Shown here: positions 31,714 to 42,050 of the stretch, one piece after another
Numbering within the stretch: the stretch's first letter is position 1
How the letters are laid out: every line of letters starts with the position of its first letter
Origin: Larix kaempferi
Lineage: Eukaryota > Streptophyta > Pinopsida > Pinales > Pinaceae
Direction: 5' to 3'
Length of the DNA: 64,000 nt
NCBI GenBank assembly: GCA_027924585.1
Contig: BSBM01000436.1
Coordinates: 9,005,001 to 9,069,000, forward strand
Program-made: the position numbers and the translations under genes
Notes under the pieces: generated by a model
The model's input: the letters and a program-made list of their open reading frames with translations, nothing else
The model's database searches: none
Told to the model about the DNA's origin: nothing

Positions 31714-32330
31714 TTACAAAGTAAATAACCCAGGATATGCCAATCCTTCATAAGCAATCGTAACCAAAGATAGAACCAAAAAAACAGGGGGAAAATGAGA
31801 AGTAAGGAAATAGATAGTCGCATTGTACGATGGATAACCGCTATGTACAAAAGAAAAAGAAAGGAAAATGATAGTCGCAAACATCAAAAAAACCGCCACG
31901 TTCAGGGATAAAAACGAAGGAGAAAGGCCCGAATGCTGATCAGTCCATAGAAAACAAAATGTCACCCCCAGCATGACGAGCTAGTGAGGAAATAACTGCC
32001 AATAACCGGAGGAAGGCATGGCAGAACCGAAAGAAATCTCAAAATAGATACAACCTTCAGGTGCCAGAAGACCACACCGAGAGAGAGCATCTGCAACCGA
32101 ATTATGCTCCCCGTAAATATGTATAATCTAAGTCGAAGAGCAATTGACCAGGAGACGTATGGTACAATCCATCCAGAGTTTAGGGCCAGAGCATTGATAC
32201 TGGCACAATTATTAGCCCAATTTACGATTGCAGGAGAATCCCTAGCCGCCTGCTCCAAAATGGTATTGGTCGTAGAAGAGAAAAAAAGAACCAGCCATAA
32301 TGCCAGAAGCTCACCTTGTATATTGTAATA
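31714..32330 (-). pseudogene. LINE-type RNase H fragment with hydrophobic tail
   Basis: The frame at 32330-32110 reads GELLALWLVL and DSPAIVNWANN, then GWIVPYVSWSI, matching the middle of plant LINE RNase H. A frame change near 32110 leads to YGEHNSVADALSRCGLLAPE, the C-terminal RNase H signature. That second frame continues past one TAG (near 31980) into about 85 codons of very hydrophobic sequence with three membrane-like stretches, for example VAVFLMFATIIFLSFSFVHS. Reverse transcriptase and endonuclease are absent. The tail may be chance or a lineage-specific extension. Confidence 0.55.
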
Positions 32331-32351
32331 TATGTGGGAAAGTATTGACAT

Positions 32352-33879
32352 ATCATTATTAAAAGGATGTAAGATAGAAAATACTATTACATGCTTTTAA
32401 TATATATGATATTTTATAAATTATTTTTATCTTATAATTATTATATATATTTTAAAATAAAATAGTAGAATAAAGCAAATCCTCATTAGATTATATATAT
32501 ATTTTTATTGAGTGTGAAAACATAAAATCCAATTTTTAGAGTTCTTTTATTTAATGTAAAGGTATACAATCCAACTCTTAGGATTAAGAATGATAAAATC
32601 AAAAACTTGTTGATTTTAAGTTTTTTTTATTGGAAAGTAAATCTTCAAAGTTTATGGTAAATCCTCAACATAAAAATTTATAATGATATGTTAACCTGAA
32701 TGATTTTATGACACAGCCCTGGCATAGATAGTTTACCAACAGATGTGATGTGAACATATTTCAAGAAGGTTAGGTTTTGTATCAAGTTCTAAAGTGTTTT
32801 GACAAATTGGCACCTCTAAAACAATGTGACTTGTTTGGTTTCCCACAATAGCTAGAGTTTCCATATGTTAGGTCCATCTTATAAAGCAAGTCTCTGATTA
32901 AGATCACCATGAATAAAATGAGTCAAGCAAAAAGCCTTGTTTTGAAAAAAAAAAACTTCACATCCAAAATAGTTTGCATTCTTTTAAACCATTTGCAAAG
33001 AGTGTGTAGCATGTGAGATTCGCACTTAGTTAGTCACATACACCAACACACCCGAAGTACCTTGTGTGGTCCACCCGTGTGTCATATGCATGCATAAATT
33101 ACCTAGTGGTGATACAATATCTCTCAACTACTGCTCTAATGTGATGGATTGCCTTCTTAGAGCCCTTCCCACTTTATGTTGGATGTGAGACCTCACTAGG
33201 ATGTCTAATGCTTAGGTGAGTTCCTTAAATCCATGTTCCTCCTTTGGTTTGTAACCTTTAGTCATTTGTTCGATTTACTTTGACCCTTGGGACACCTACT
33301 TCAAGCATTTGCTAACATCATGGGTCCAATTAGGGGCGCAAACCCGATGGTTGGGTCCATGGTCACTTAAGATGCCTTAAATTGGGTCCATGGTCACCCA
33401 AACCTGTTTGGACTTCCAATTCATGGAATCAATTTTAGTAAAGCTCCCTAAACCAAGCTAATCTTGGCACTAAATATACCACATATTTCTTTGGGGTAGC
33501 ATGATAATCAATCTTGCGAGTCACACAACAAAAGGTTGTTTTGGACCTCAAACTCCATAATATTGTTATATTAAATTCATTACATGCAGTCAATATACAT
33601 GATATTGTGGTTCCTTACAACTTGGGTACCGCAACAGGAAATCCAACGTTCTCTTGCACCTTGAGATCACTAATTTTCCTATCTTATCCTTTAATTCCTC
33701 TTTGTAAATACCTCTTTAATAAGATTGAACTATTTTATATTGAAAACCTTAATGTGTAGATACACACTCAAATTAGTGACCTATCTCCTTCCACCTCTCT
33801 TGCACCCCTGGAATTGCTTGCACCTATCATCTCCATCACCTCTACAGGGACCCATTTTCCTTGGTTAGTTGCAACCTTA
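32352..33879. other. AT-rich intergenic stretch
   Basis: No gene, tRNA or retrotransposon domain is seen. Runs of A and T dominate to about 32650, and the rest is unique-looking non-coding DNA. Confidence 0.5.
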
Positions 33880-35915
33880 TAGATTTGATTGATCCATTAT
33901 AGGGCATCTTCACTGGCATAGTTCCATGTGTGCCTTGGAAGTTTCAACCTTGCAACCTCGAGGGAAGTTCCATCACGATGAAGGCAAGGGAGCTATCATC
34001 CCATCTAAGGGCACTAGGTCTCTCTGCATATTCAATTTGCGTTATAATAGCAAATCAATGAAATATGCATATACATACATGCATACATGTATCTTTGTAT
34101 TGGAGATCAAGGCAAGTCTTTTCTTGAAAAAAATTGGAGCTAAGTGTGTAGGTCATTCCATGACATGGAATACTCTTGGAGAAATATCACAACTTTAAAC
34201 TTCAAACGAGGGAGCTTCATCACCTACGACACCAAATTATGGGTGAGTTCTCTTCCTTCTTCTCTTTCGCTTCCAACGTTAAGGTTTATGGCTCATCAAA
34301 ATAATTGTTGGTAACTAACCTTAGTTAGTTAGCAGCACTCTTTTAGCTCCAACACCTTGCGGATTTGATTGATCCATCCTAGGGCATCTTCATTGGCATA
34401 GTTTCATTTGTCCGAAGGAAGTTTCAATCCTACAACCACAAGGGAGATTCCAACACAACTAAGGCAAGGGAGGTATCATCCCCTTTGAGGGTGCCAAGTC
34501 TCTCCACTCTATGTATTCCTTGATTTATCGTTTACAATAGTAGATACGGTTTATTGGATATTGGGGCAAGTCTTCTCTTGCGTAGTTCATCGAACACACT
34601 TGGGACTATCACAACTCTCCACTTCAACCCAAGGAGCTTTGTTATCTATGGTAGCAAATTTCATGTGAGTTCTCTTCCTTCTTCTCTTCCAATTCCAACA
34701 TCAAGGTTTCCAACTCGTTAAAGGAATTATTGGTTAATTAAACTTAGTCAAATAGTCTTCTTTCCTCATTTAATTTGTTGGTAAAACCTAGCCTAAAAGC
34801 CAATCCAATGACCCTAATCACTTACAAGCATACGTTATTATCAACAAAACCTTAAGGTCCCAATTAATCTAATGGTTTTCCCTCTTTTTTTTACCCTCTT
34901 TGGCCCCGAGGTGACTCCACTTTTCTTTCTCCCCTTTTGAGTTGTGTGTGTGAGTGTGTGCGTGCTCTAATGGTCTTCCATCCCTATTGTCACACTTGTT
35001 AATTTTTTGGGTAGCTTGGAAGTGTTTACACCATGTCTAGGGTGCTTCATGAGATTTGGGGTACACAGTGTATCTCTAGCCCCTAGATGGTCTTAGATGG
35101 ATTAACACATGAGAGATGGTCTGTGATGGATTTGCACGATGGATATAACTTGCTCAAATATTGCTTGACCTTAATTACATACTAGCTTGGTATTCTTCAA
35201 AACTCATTAAAGAAATTGTTTGTTAACTAACCCTGGTTGTGACATTTGAGTGTGCAGGTCATTGTCAAACATCGAACACTCTTGGAGGACTATCACAACT
35301 CTCCAATTCGGCCTCGGAAGCTTCATCGTCTATAGTAGCAAATTTCATGTGAGTTATCTTCCTTCTTATATTTCATTTCCAACACTGAGGTTTCCAACTC
35401 ATTAAAGGAATTTTTAGTTAATTAACCTTAGTTAATTAGCTCTCTTTGCTCATCTAACTCTGGTAAAGCCTAACATGAAACCTAATCCAATTACCGTGAT
35501 AAATTGCAACCATATGTTATGATTAATCATTAACAATATCTTAAGGTCCCAATTAATCTAATGATTTTCCCTCTTGTTTTCAACCTACCTTGCCTCACCA
35601 TAGGGTTTCTCCATTTAGTCTCGAGGCAATTCCACTCTCCTCTTCCCCCTCTCAAGTGGTGTGTGTGTGCATGCTTAAGTAGTCTTCCATTCCAACCCTC
35701 ATGCTTAGAATTATTTTTTTGTTACTTTGAAAGTGTTTACACCATGTTTGTGGCGCTTTGTGAGATTTTGGTACATGGTGTATGTTCAACCCCTAAATGG
35801 TCTAAGATGGATTTACACGTGAGAGATGGTTTGTGGTGGATTTCCACGGCGGAGATAGATTTCTCAAATATTGCTTCACCTTAGTTAGGTGATAGCTTGG
35901 TATTATTCCCTTAGG
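33880..35915. repeat. Three-copy diverged segmental array
   Basis: Related non-coding segments recur. GGCATCTTCACTGGCATAG is at 33904 with a variant at 34384. TTCATGTGAGTTCTCTTCCT types occur near 34230, 34660 and 35345. Longer paired blocks at about 34790-35200 and 35470-35905 share AAGGTCCCAATTAATCTAAT and GTGTTTACACCATGT. The spacing suggests a unit of about 430-690 bp duplicated twice with deletions. No coding signal was recognised. Confidence 0.6.
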
Positions 35916-36587
35916 AATTGCACTTCTCTCAATAGTTTGGTGGATGCCTTTCATAATGGCCACATGGAGAGGTTCACTCACCCTACTTGGGAGAAGGATT
36001 ATTGTGCATCCTACAGGAGGGATCATTCCCTAGATGGGATGGGGTTTCTGTATACATGCTTGGAGGCTTAAAGTTGGCTTAGGGATGCCTAGGCTGCCAA
36101 AATGTTCTTGCAAGGAGCAACTGACCCAATGAAGTACATTGCTTAGGAATATTGATGGAGTCCATGAGCCGGATTGTGATAAAGACATGTGGACTTACCT
36201 TTTGTAGCTACATCATATTGGAGGCCTTATTGCATAGAACGTCGCCTTGGAAGATGGCATGTGTACTTTGGAGTGCAGTACTTCACTTGCATTGCCCTAC
36301 GAGTGCTCATTGTAGGTTGCTTGTAAGGACTTGGGCCTACATCAGATTATTGGCCTACCTTACCTTTGATATAAATAGGAGAAGGAGAAATGTGTTCTCA
36401 TCCATAATTGATTCACTCATCTTGTCTTCACTTTTGTGTTGAGATATGAACTACAGAAGAGCACGCACTAGTCATCTCTCTCTCTGAGTCGCTAGGGTTG
36501 TTGGTTGTGGAGCCAAATCTTCCAGTCTCGTAGATGATATTGTCTTAGCCATGCACCCCGAAGGACTATACACCCATTCTACATTTT
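35916..36587 (+). other. Non-coding stretch with a TATA-like promoter motif
   Basis: TATAAATA at 36370-36377 is followed about 100 bases later by CT-rich sequence and GTTGGTTGTGGAG. This resembles the U3/R layout of an LTR or a leaderless promoter. No TG...CA ends could be fixed, so solo-LTR identity is unproven. Confidence 0.3.
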
Positions 36588-36655
36588 TAGGGGTTCGGGG
36601 GTAGCACCCTCGAGAAATGGGGGTTTGGGGGCAACGCCCCCGAGAAAATAATTTG
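36588..36655. repeat. G/C-rich direct repeat at a transposon junction
   Basis: Two units of about 30 bases, GGGGTTCGGGGGTAGCACCC and then GGGGTTTGGGGGCAACGCCC, each followed by CGAGAAA. Such motifs are common near LTR ends in plants. They sit exactly where chromovirus I coding begins. Confidence 0.5.
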
Positions 36656-37453
36656 GGGTTGTTTTGGACAGAACTATTTCGCCACACTGGCACCAAACTG
36701 AAGATGAGTTCAGGGTATCACCCACAAACAGATGGTCCGACTGAAATTATCAATAAATGCTTGGAAACTTATCTTCGTTGCTTCACCTCTGAACAACAAC
36801 ATCAGTGGGCAAAGTGGCTCCCTCTCGCTGAATGGTGGTACAATACCTCTTACCACACTGCCTCTAAAATGACCCCATATGAAGCAGTCTATGGTCAGGA
36901 ACCTCCAGTTCTTCTTCCATACACCCCTAGCAGTTCACCAGTTCAGGCAGTTGACACGGTCCTTCGAAACCGCAATCAGATTCTTTGCATTTTGTGGGAC
37001 AATCTTCACATGGCAAGAATTTGCATGAAGCAACGAGCTAATCAGCACCATTCTGAGTGCACTTTTCAAGCAGGCGATATGGTTTTTCTTCGTCTCCAGC
37101 CGTACAAGCAATCCTCCCTAAAACTCAAAGGGAATCATAAGCTCACTCCAAAGTTTTATGGGCCATATCGGATTCTTCAGAAGATTGGGTCCGTTGCTTA
37201 TAAATTGGAACTTCCTCCTTCTTCCCACATTCATCCAGTATTTCATGTCTCTTGTCTGAAGAAATTTATTGGCACCAACATCAATGGACAAACTATTTTA
37301 CCTGAACTGGATAATGAAGGATCCATCCTCTTGGAGCCGGAGGCCGTCCTCAATCAGCGCACTCGTCAGCTTCGCTCTCGCTCTATCACAGAGGTCTTAA
37401 TTCAGTGGCACGGCATGCAACCAGAGGATGCTACATGGGAACCACTTCTTTAG
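36656..37453 (+). CDS. Chromovirus I: integrase C-terminus and chromodomain
   Basis: An open frame of about 265 codons. It starts inside the integrase core (FWTELFRHTGTKLKMSSGYH, PQTDGPTEIIN with the catalytic Glu) and continues through WYNTSYHTASKMTPYEAVYG, the GPYRILQKIGSVAYKLELP block of the C-terminal domain and HPVFHVSCLKKFIG. It ends in a chromodomain (RSITEVLIQWHGMQPEDATW) at TAG 37453. Chromodomains direct integration to particular chromatin. The frame has no stop, so this fragment is better kept than the other Gypsy remnants, but the 5' two thirds of pol are gone. Confidence 0.85.
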   Translation, partial: GLFWTELFRHTGTKLKMSSGYHPQTDGPTEIINKCLETYLRCFTSEQQHQWAKWLPLAEWWYNTSYHTASKMTPYEAVYGQEPPVLLPYTPSSSPVQAVDTVLRNRNQILCILWDNLHMARICMKQRANQHHSECTFQAGDMVFLRLQPYKQSSLKLKGNHKLTPKFYGPYRILQKIGSVAYKLELPPSSHIHPVFHVSCLKKFIGTNINGQTILPELDNEGSILLEPEAVLNQRTRQLRSRSITEVLIQWHGMQPEDATWEPLL

Positions 37454-37500
37454 ATTCAGCAACAATTTCCACATCTAAAGCTTTGAGGACAAAGCTTTTT

Positions 37501-37855
37501 CTAAGGGGGAGGGGATGTTAGGAACCCATGTCTTTACTTTGTTAGTATATTGTTGTTGGACGCATCTGCTTTGAAAGTTGTCCCGTAGTATTTGTTGATC
37601 CATAGTTTGTGTTATTGTTGTTGGTGCATATGCTTTGTAAGTCGCCCGTAGTATTGTTGATCCATAGTTTGTAGTGGCCCATGATTTTGACCCATAGTAT
37701 TGGCGCCTAGACTTAGTATATAACTGTGTGTTGAGGCCTATGAAGGCACCATGAAGTTATTTTGTATTGAGCTTTCTCAAAGGAGGTTTCCCCCTCGAAG
37801 TGGCCTGCTATCAATAAAAGTATTCTATGATCTGATATATTGTGTATTTTCATCA
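37501..37855 (+). repeat. Chromovirus I: polypurine tract and 3' LTR
   Basis: CTAAGGGGGAGGGGA (37501-37515) precedes TGTTAGGAACCC at 37516. The LTR ends at TTTTCATCA (37855), giving 340 bp. Internal GTTGATCCATAGTTTGT is present twice (about 37592 and 37653). Confidence 0.7.
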
Positions 37856-40800
37856 ATTAATTGTTGCAAGTTCTTCACAGCAGATGGTTCTGCATTGAGG
37901 TACATCAATGAAAAGTGGCCAATTTTTAAAGAAGATCCTCGTAATGTTAAACTTTCGTTGGCAGTTGATGGTGTCAATCCATTTGGATAGCTTCATTCTA
38001 CCTACTCAGTGTGGCCTGTTTTTGATATAAACAATAACCTTCCTCGTTGGATGTCGATCAAGAGAGACACACAATGTTGGAAATGATTGTTCCAGGTATT
38101 TAATTAATATGCAATTTTTTACTTGAAAGTCTGATCACTAAATATCTCATTGATTTGTTTTGTGCATGATAATTATGTCTTTTATATATAATGACATATA
38201 AGCGCTAAATATAATTAATCATGTATGTTGGACCAATTAGGCAAGTACCAGGTTAAAGATATGAACGTATATATTGAGCCTCTTATCGATGAGTTGTTGA
38301 AGTTATGGGCTGGCGTCACTATGTATGCCATCTCTAGACCAATAGGGAAAAGACGATTTCAATTCCATGGAATACTTGCATTTACAATTCATGATGCTCC
38401 CGGGTTAACACATTTTTGTGGTATATTGTTACTTTCTTTTGTTCCCTAATATTTTATATATCTGTTGAAAATATCATGCATTATGTTAAATTGTAATTCT
38501 AATTTGCTACACCAATTCATATATCTAGTAGGTCTTCAAACAAAGGGTAAATTTGCATGTCCAGTTTGCGGTCCCAGGATAAAATCTTGTCGTTTAAGGA
38601 GTTTAGCAAAGGAAGTGTTCGATGAGTATAGGCACTTTCTGCCTAAGAACCATAGTTATCGAACTACAGACAAAGACAAATTTAATGGTAAAGAAGAGAA
38701 TGGAAAAAAACCATGAAGAATGACACCTCACCTATGGAAGTTGGAATATAATAGAAACCGTCAAGGTATGCCAATTTTTTTTTTTACTGGATTATGTTCA
38801 ACGCGATATGTTATACCTATATTGATTAATCAGTGTTAATTTGATTTTGTTGATGTTTCATGAATGTCATTAAGGCACAAATGGGCTTCTACGAGGAATG
38901 AAAATTTACTCGATTCAATTCAGTAGGTTGCCATACTATGAGCACCTGCAAATAGTTCATTTGTTTGATAAAATGCATATCGGGAAGAACATAACAGAAA
39001 TGTTATGGCGAATATTAGATGGAAGGACTGACAAAGAAAAAATTGGAAAGATTTGTAGTGACATCCAAAAAGCTAATCACACATTGCAAAGTGTGATAGT
39101 TAATTCTAATGGCGATGGCTGTCAACAGAATATTAGTCTTCATTGGTGCTTGACGGAGCAACAAAGCAATATTGTAAAAGAGGTCAACAAAAAAAATCAG
39201 GTTTCCGATGGGTTTTTCGTCAAACATAAAGAATATCTTGACAAAAAAAGGTGATTTTGCTGGGGTTAAAACACCTGATTGGCATACATTCATTAAGATA
39301 ATCATGAGTCTATAATATATTTCATTGTTGGTATGCACTATTTTATTAATTTTATTCTCTTATTTTGAAATAAATATTAATAATTATGTGTTTTTTGATA
39401 CAGTATGTTCTACTTTTATCTCTCCCAGACGACTTTGACAACAACATAAAACATATTATTTATGTTCTTGGAAAATACATGAGGTGAGTAATGTTTTACA
39501 TGGAAAATGTACTTGGTCTGTGGTTTGTAGAGGAACTTATTGACATATTATGTTTTTCCTGCAAATATTATATATGCCTTGATATTATTTTATTGCATCA
39601 TTTGTAGGTGGCTTTCATCAAAATAAATCCATTAAGAAGATATAAGGCATTGGAAGAGAGAAATTCCCCGACTAATGTGTAAAATGCAACAGTATCTACC
39701 TCCAACATTTTTCGATGCACAAGAACACTACCTCATACACCAAGTTGAGGATATTGAATTATGTGGACCAGTACACACAAGGTCGATGTGGATGGTGGAG
39801 AGGTAGTTGAAGTCATCGAAGGATTTTGTTAGACAAAGAGCGCGTCCCGAGGGTTCTATGGTTGAAGGATATATGGTATATCAATGCATGGTGTATATTA
39901 GTGAATATCTGACTAAATTAGTGGAAAATATGAATGTGCCTCGCATTCGGCATCTCGACTCCATCAACAAATTTGAAGGGGAGGTCCTATTGGGGAGAGG
40001 TACATTGAGGACTGTGAAAGGTAATTATTATACGTTGTTGAATTAATATATTACACATGTATTTTTTCCAATTTTATATTATCATACTGCTTTTTAACTT
40101 TTTTTAATAATTATGCATTTTCAACTATATTAAACTATGTGCCTTTAATGATATCTAATGAATGATATTGAATTGTTATGTTTTCCTATAGTTGGTCGAG
40201 TGTGGGATGATTTACATTTATACATTGCAAACAACCTTGATTGGATGGAGCATTGGATAAAAGATTGTGAAGAATTCTTTGGTAGGTTATCATGAGAAGG
40301 GGTCAGTAACATGATTAAAATAGCTCATCATATTCGACATCGATTTCCTGAACTTACGTCGCAAAGGGAAGTTGATTTAGCCTGTGGTTTAAAAGATAAA
40401 AAGGCAAGTAAATTGTTTACCCACATTTTTTCTAGTTACTTCGATCCATTTTTCCAATTACAATTCTTTTGTTTAAGTTTTCAATTATATTTACTAAGTC
40501 CTATATGACGTTTATTAATTCACAATGTATTTTTAACCTATTGTCAATGTTGCAGTTGAAACATCACAAGGCTATGTGGTGTAATGGTCGTAAATTTCGT
40601 ATCAAAAAGTTGGATGATAACAGGAAAACCTCAGATTATGGGATAACTGCAATGTTTAAGGTCACCAATGTTTCCTCTAGAAGTGATAGACATCCAGAAG
40701 AAGCTGAGAATAGGTATTATGTGCATTTGGAGGACATTATTGAGTGTGATTTTAATTCCTTTAAAATAGTTTTGTTTGAGGTGAAGTGGTATAGGCTATG

Positions 40801-40924
40801 GATGCATGAACGTGATCCTGAAAGAACTGTCATTGATTCTAATCTTATGTTCTACATGTGCAGTAGCGTGGGTGTTCCTGGAGGTTGTAGTGGTAATGGT
40901 TTGAATCGAACATGTGTCGATTGA
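37856..40924 (+). pseudogene. CACTA (En/Spm) transposase, TNP2 type, multi-exon
   Basis: Conserved TNP2 blocks lie in order: LSLAVDGVNPFG (37950), NVYIEPLIDELLKLWAGV (38270), QTKGKFACPVCG (38545), VHLFDKMHIGKN (38960), KTPDWHTFIKII (39270), LPDDFDNNIKHI (39425), RARPEGSMVEGYMVYQCMVY (39840) and a DUF4216-like RYYVHLEDIIECDF (40715) ending at TGA. They are separated by AT-rich gaps with plausible GT and AG borders, so the gene was spliced. Stops at about 37989, 38090 and 39810 inactivate it. TNP2 cuts and pastes the element. The 5' end is missing at the chromovirus junction, and no CACTA termini were found. Confidence 0.8.
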
Positions 40925-41764
40925 GCAAGATACAAAATGAAGTTATAAGATTTGTGCGTTAATTTCTGGGTTATTTCAATTACTAATTAGTGGATTTGTA
41001 TAATGTAAAGAAAAGTATATTTTTTTCTTAATTTTGTGTAATGTATAGAATCTCTAATGGAATTTTGACTTGAGTTCTATCACTAATCTCTAAACTAGTC
41101 TACAAATTTTATTTATCACATAATATATAAATTTGGTATCATTTGAGATATTTTTATCCAAGTTAGCAATGGAGGTTGACACCACTATAGAGGTTGCAAT
41201 ATGATTAACAAGTTATTTCACTCTACCATTAATGAAATTTTGTAAATGGCATAAAATATCTAATGTGAATATTGCATGGACACTAAATTTAAACTTTTTA
41301 TTTTGCATATAAGTAAGGCTATCAAAAGGGCCATGTTGATGGCTTATTCACATATATTTCGGGATCACATGAATTTATGGGGGAAGTTTAAATATAGTTA
41401 AATCATTTTCTTTGTCTAAATTATATTCTTCTTTAGAAATTGAACTACCTCTATGTATGTAATTCATGAAAATGATGTATTTTTTACTAAAAGGAGGTGA
41501 TCTAAAATGATGAAAATGATGTATTTCCATTGTTGATTCTAGAACATAAATTGTTATGTATTTTATTTTATAGGAGTTTAGATCTTTGCTTGTGTTATCT
41601 CTTGCAACAACTCTGCATAAAAAATTGGTATGGATTTTATTTTATGGGAGTCTAGATCTTTGCTCATGTAATGCAGGTAATATAAGTTGTTAAAAGCTAC
41701 TATTACCCTACATCATAGCATATAACCTGTAAGTGCATACATGATTTATTCTTCTTACAACTAG
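40925..41764. other. AT-rich spacer after CACTA
   Basis: No coding block was recognised. A near-repeat of GGTATGGATTTTATTTTAT and TAGATCTTTGCT occurs around 41555 and 41620. It may be the subterminal region of the CACTA element. Confidence 0.4.
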
Positions 41765-42050
41765 GAAGAGTTACTCACTGGTATGATTACTTTTTCAAGG
41801 TATGATATGTTGTTACTTTGTTTTAAAGTCTTTTGGTACCATTCAGTATGTTGCTCAGTGTTGTTCACATTAGCATTTTTTTTTAGACTACGTTCTTATC
41901 TATATCACTTTAAATAATTCTAAGAGAGGTTTTAATTCCATTTCATTGTAGTTTAAGGACTACCGTTCTTATGTTGTTGTTGCATCAAACTCATTTAGTT
42001 CAATGCCTAAAGAATTGTTTGAAGCTGTTGTAGAAGAGATGGAGAAGCAA
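41765..42050 (+). CDS. Two-exon coding-like fragment, unidentified
   Basis: Segment 41765-41799 lies between CTTCTTACAACTAG and GTATGA, and segment 41952-42050 between TTTCATTGTAG and GTATTT. Joined in phase they read RVTHWYDYFFKFKDY then RSYVVVASNSFSSM and PKELFEAVVEEMEKQ, with no stop over 44 codons. I do not recognise the family. Position suggests a second CACTA gene (a TNP1-like or accessory product) or a host exon pair. Only splice borders and composition support it. Confidence 0.35.

Larger units (their letters stand above)
36650..37855 (+). mobile_element. Chromovirus I, 3' end only (Ty3/Gypsy)
   Basis: It contains the end of integrase, a chromodomain, polypurine tract and one LTR, truncated on the left at the G-rich repeat. 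Its right LTR end abuts CACTA coding sequence without a gap, which suggests that it inserted into the CACTA element. No target duplication can be scored, because the left end is lost. Confidence 0.75.

Noticed and set aside
31714-31974. Stand-alone small membrane protein
   Set aside because: The frame is continuous, through one stop, with a LINE RNase H end, so it is reported as a tail of that remnant and not as a separate gene.
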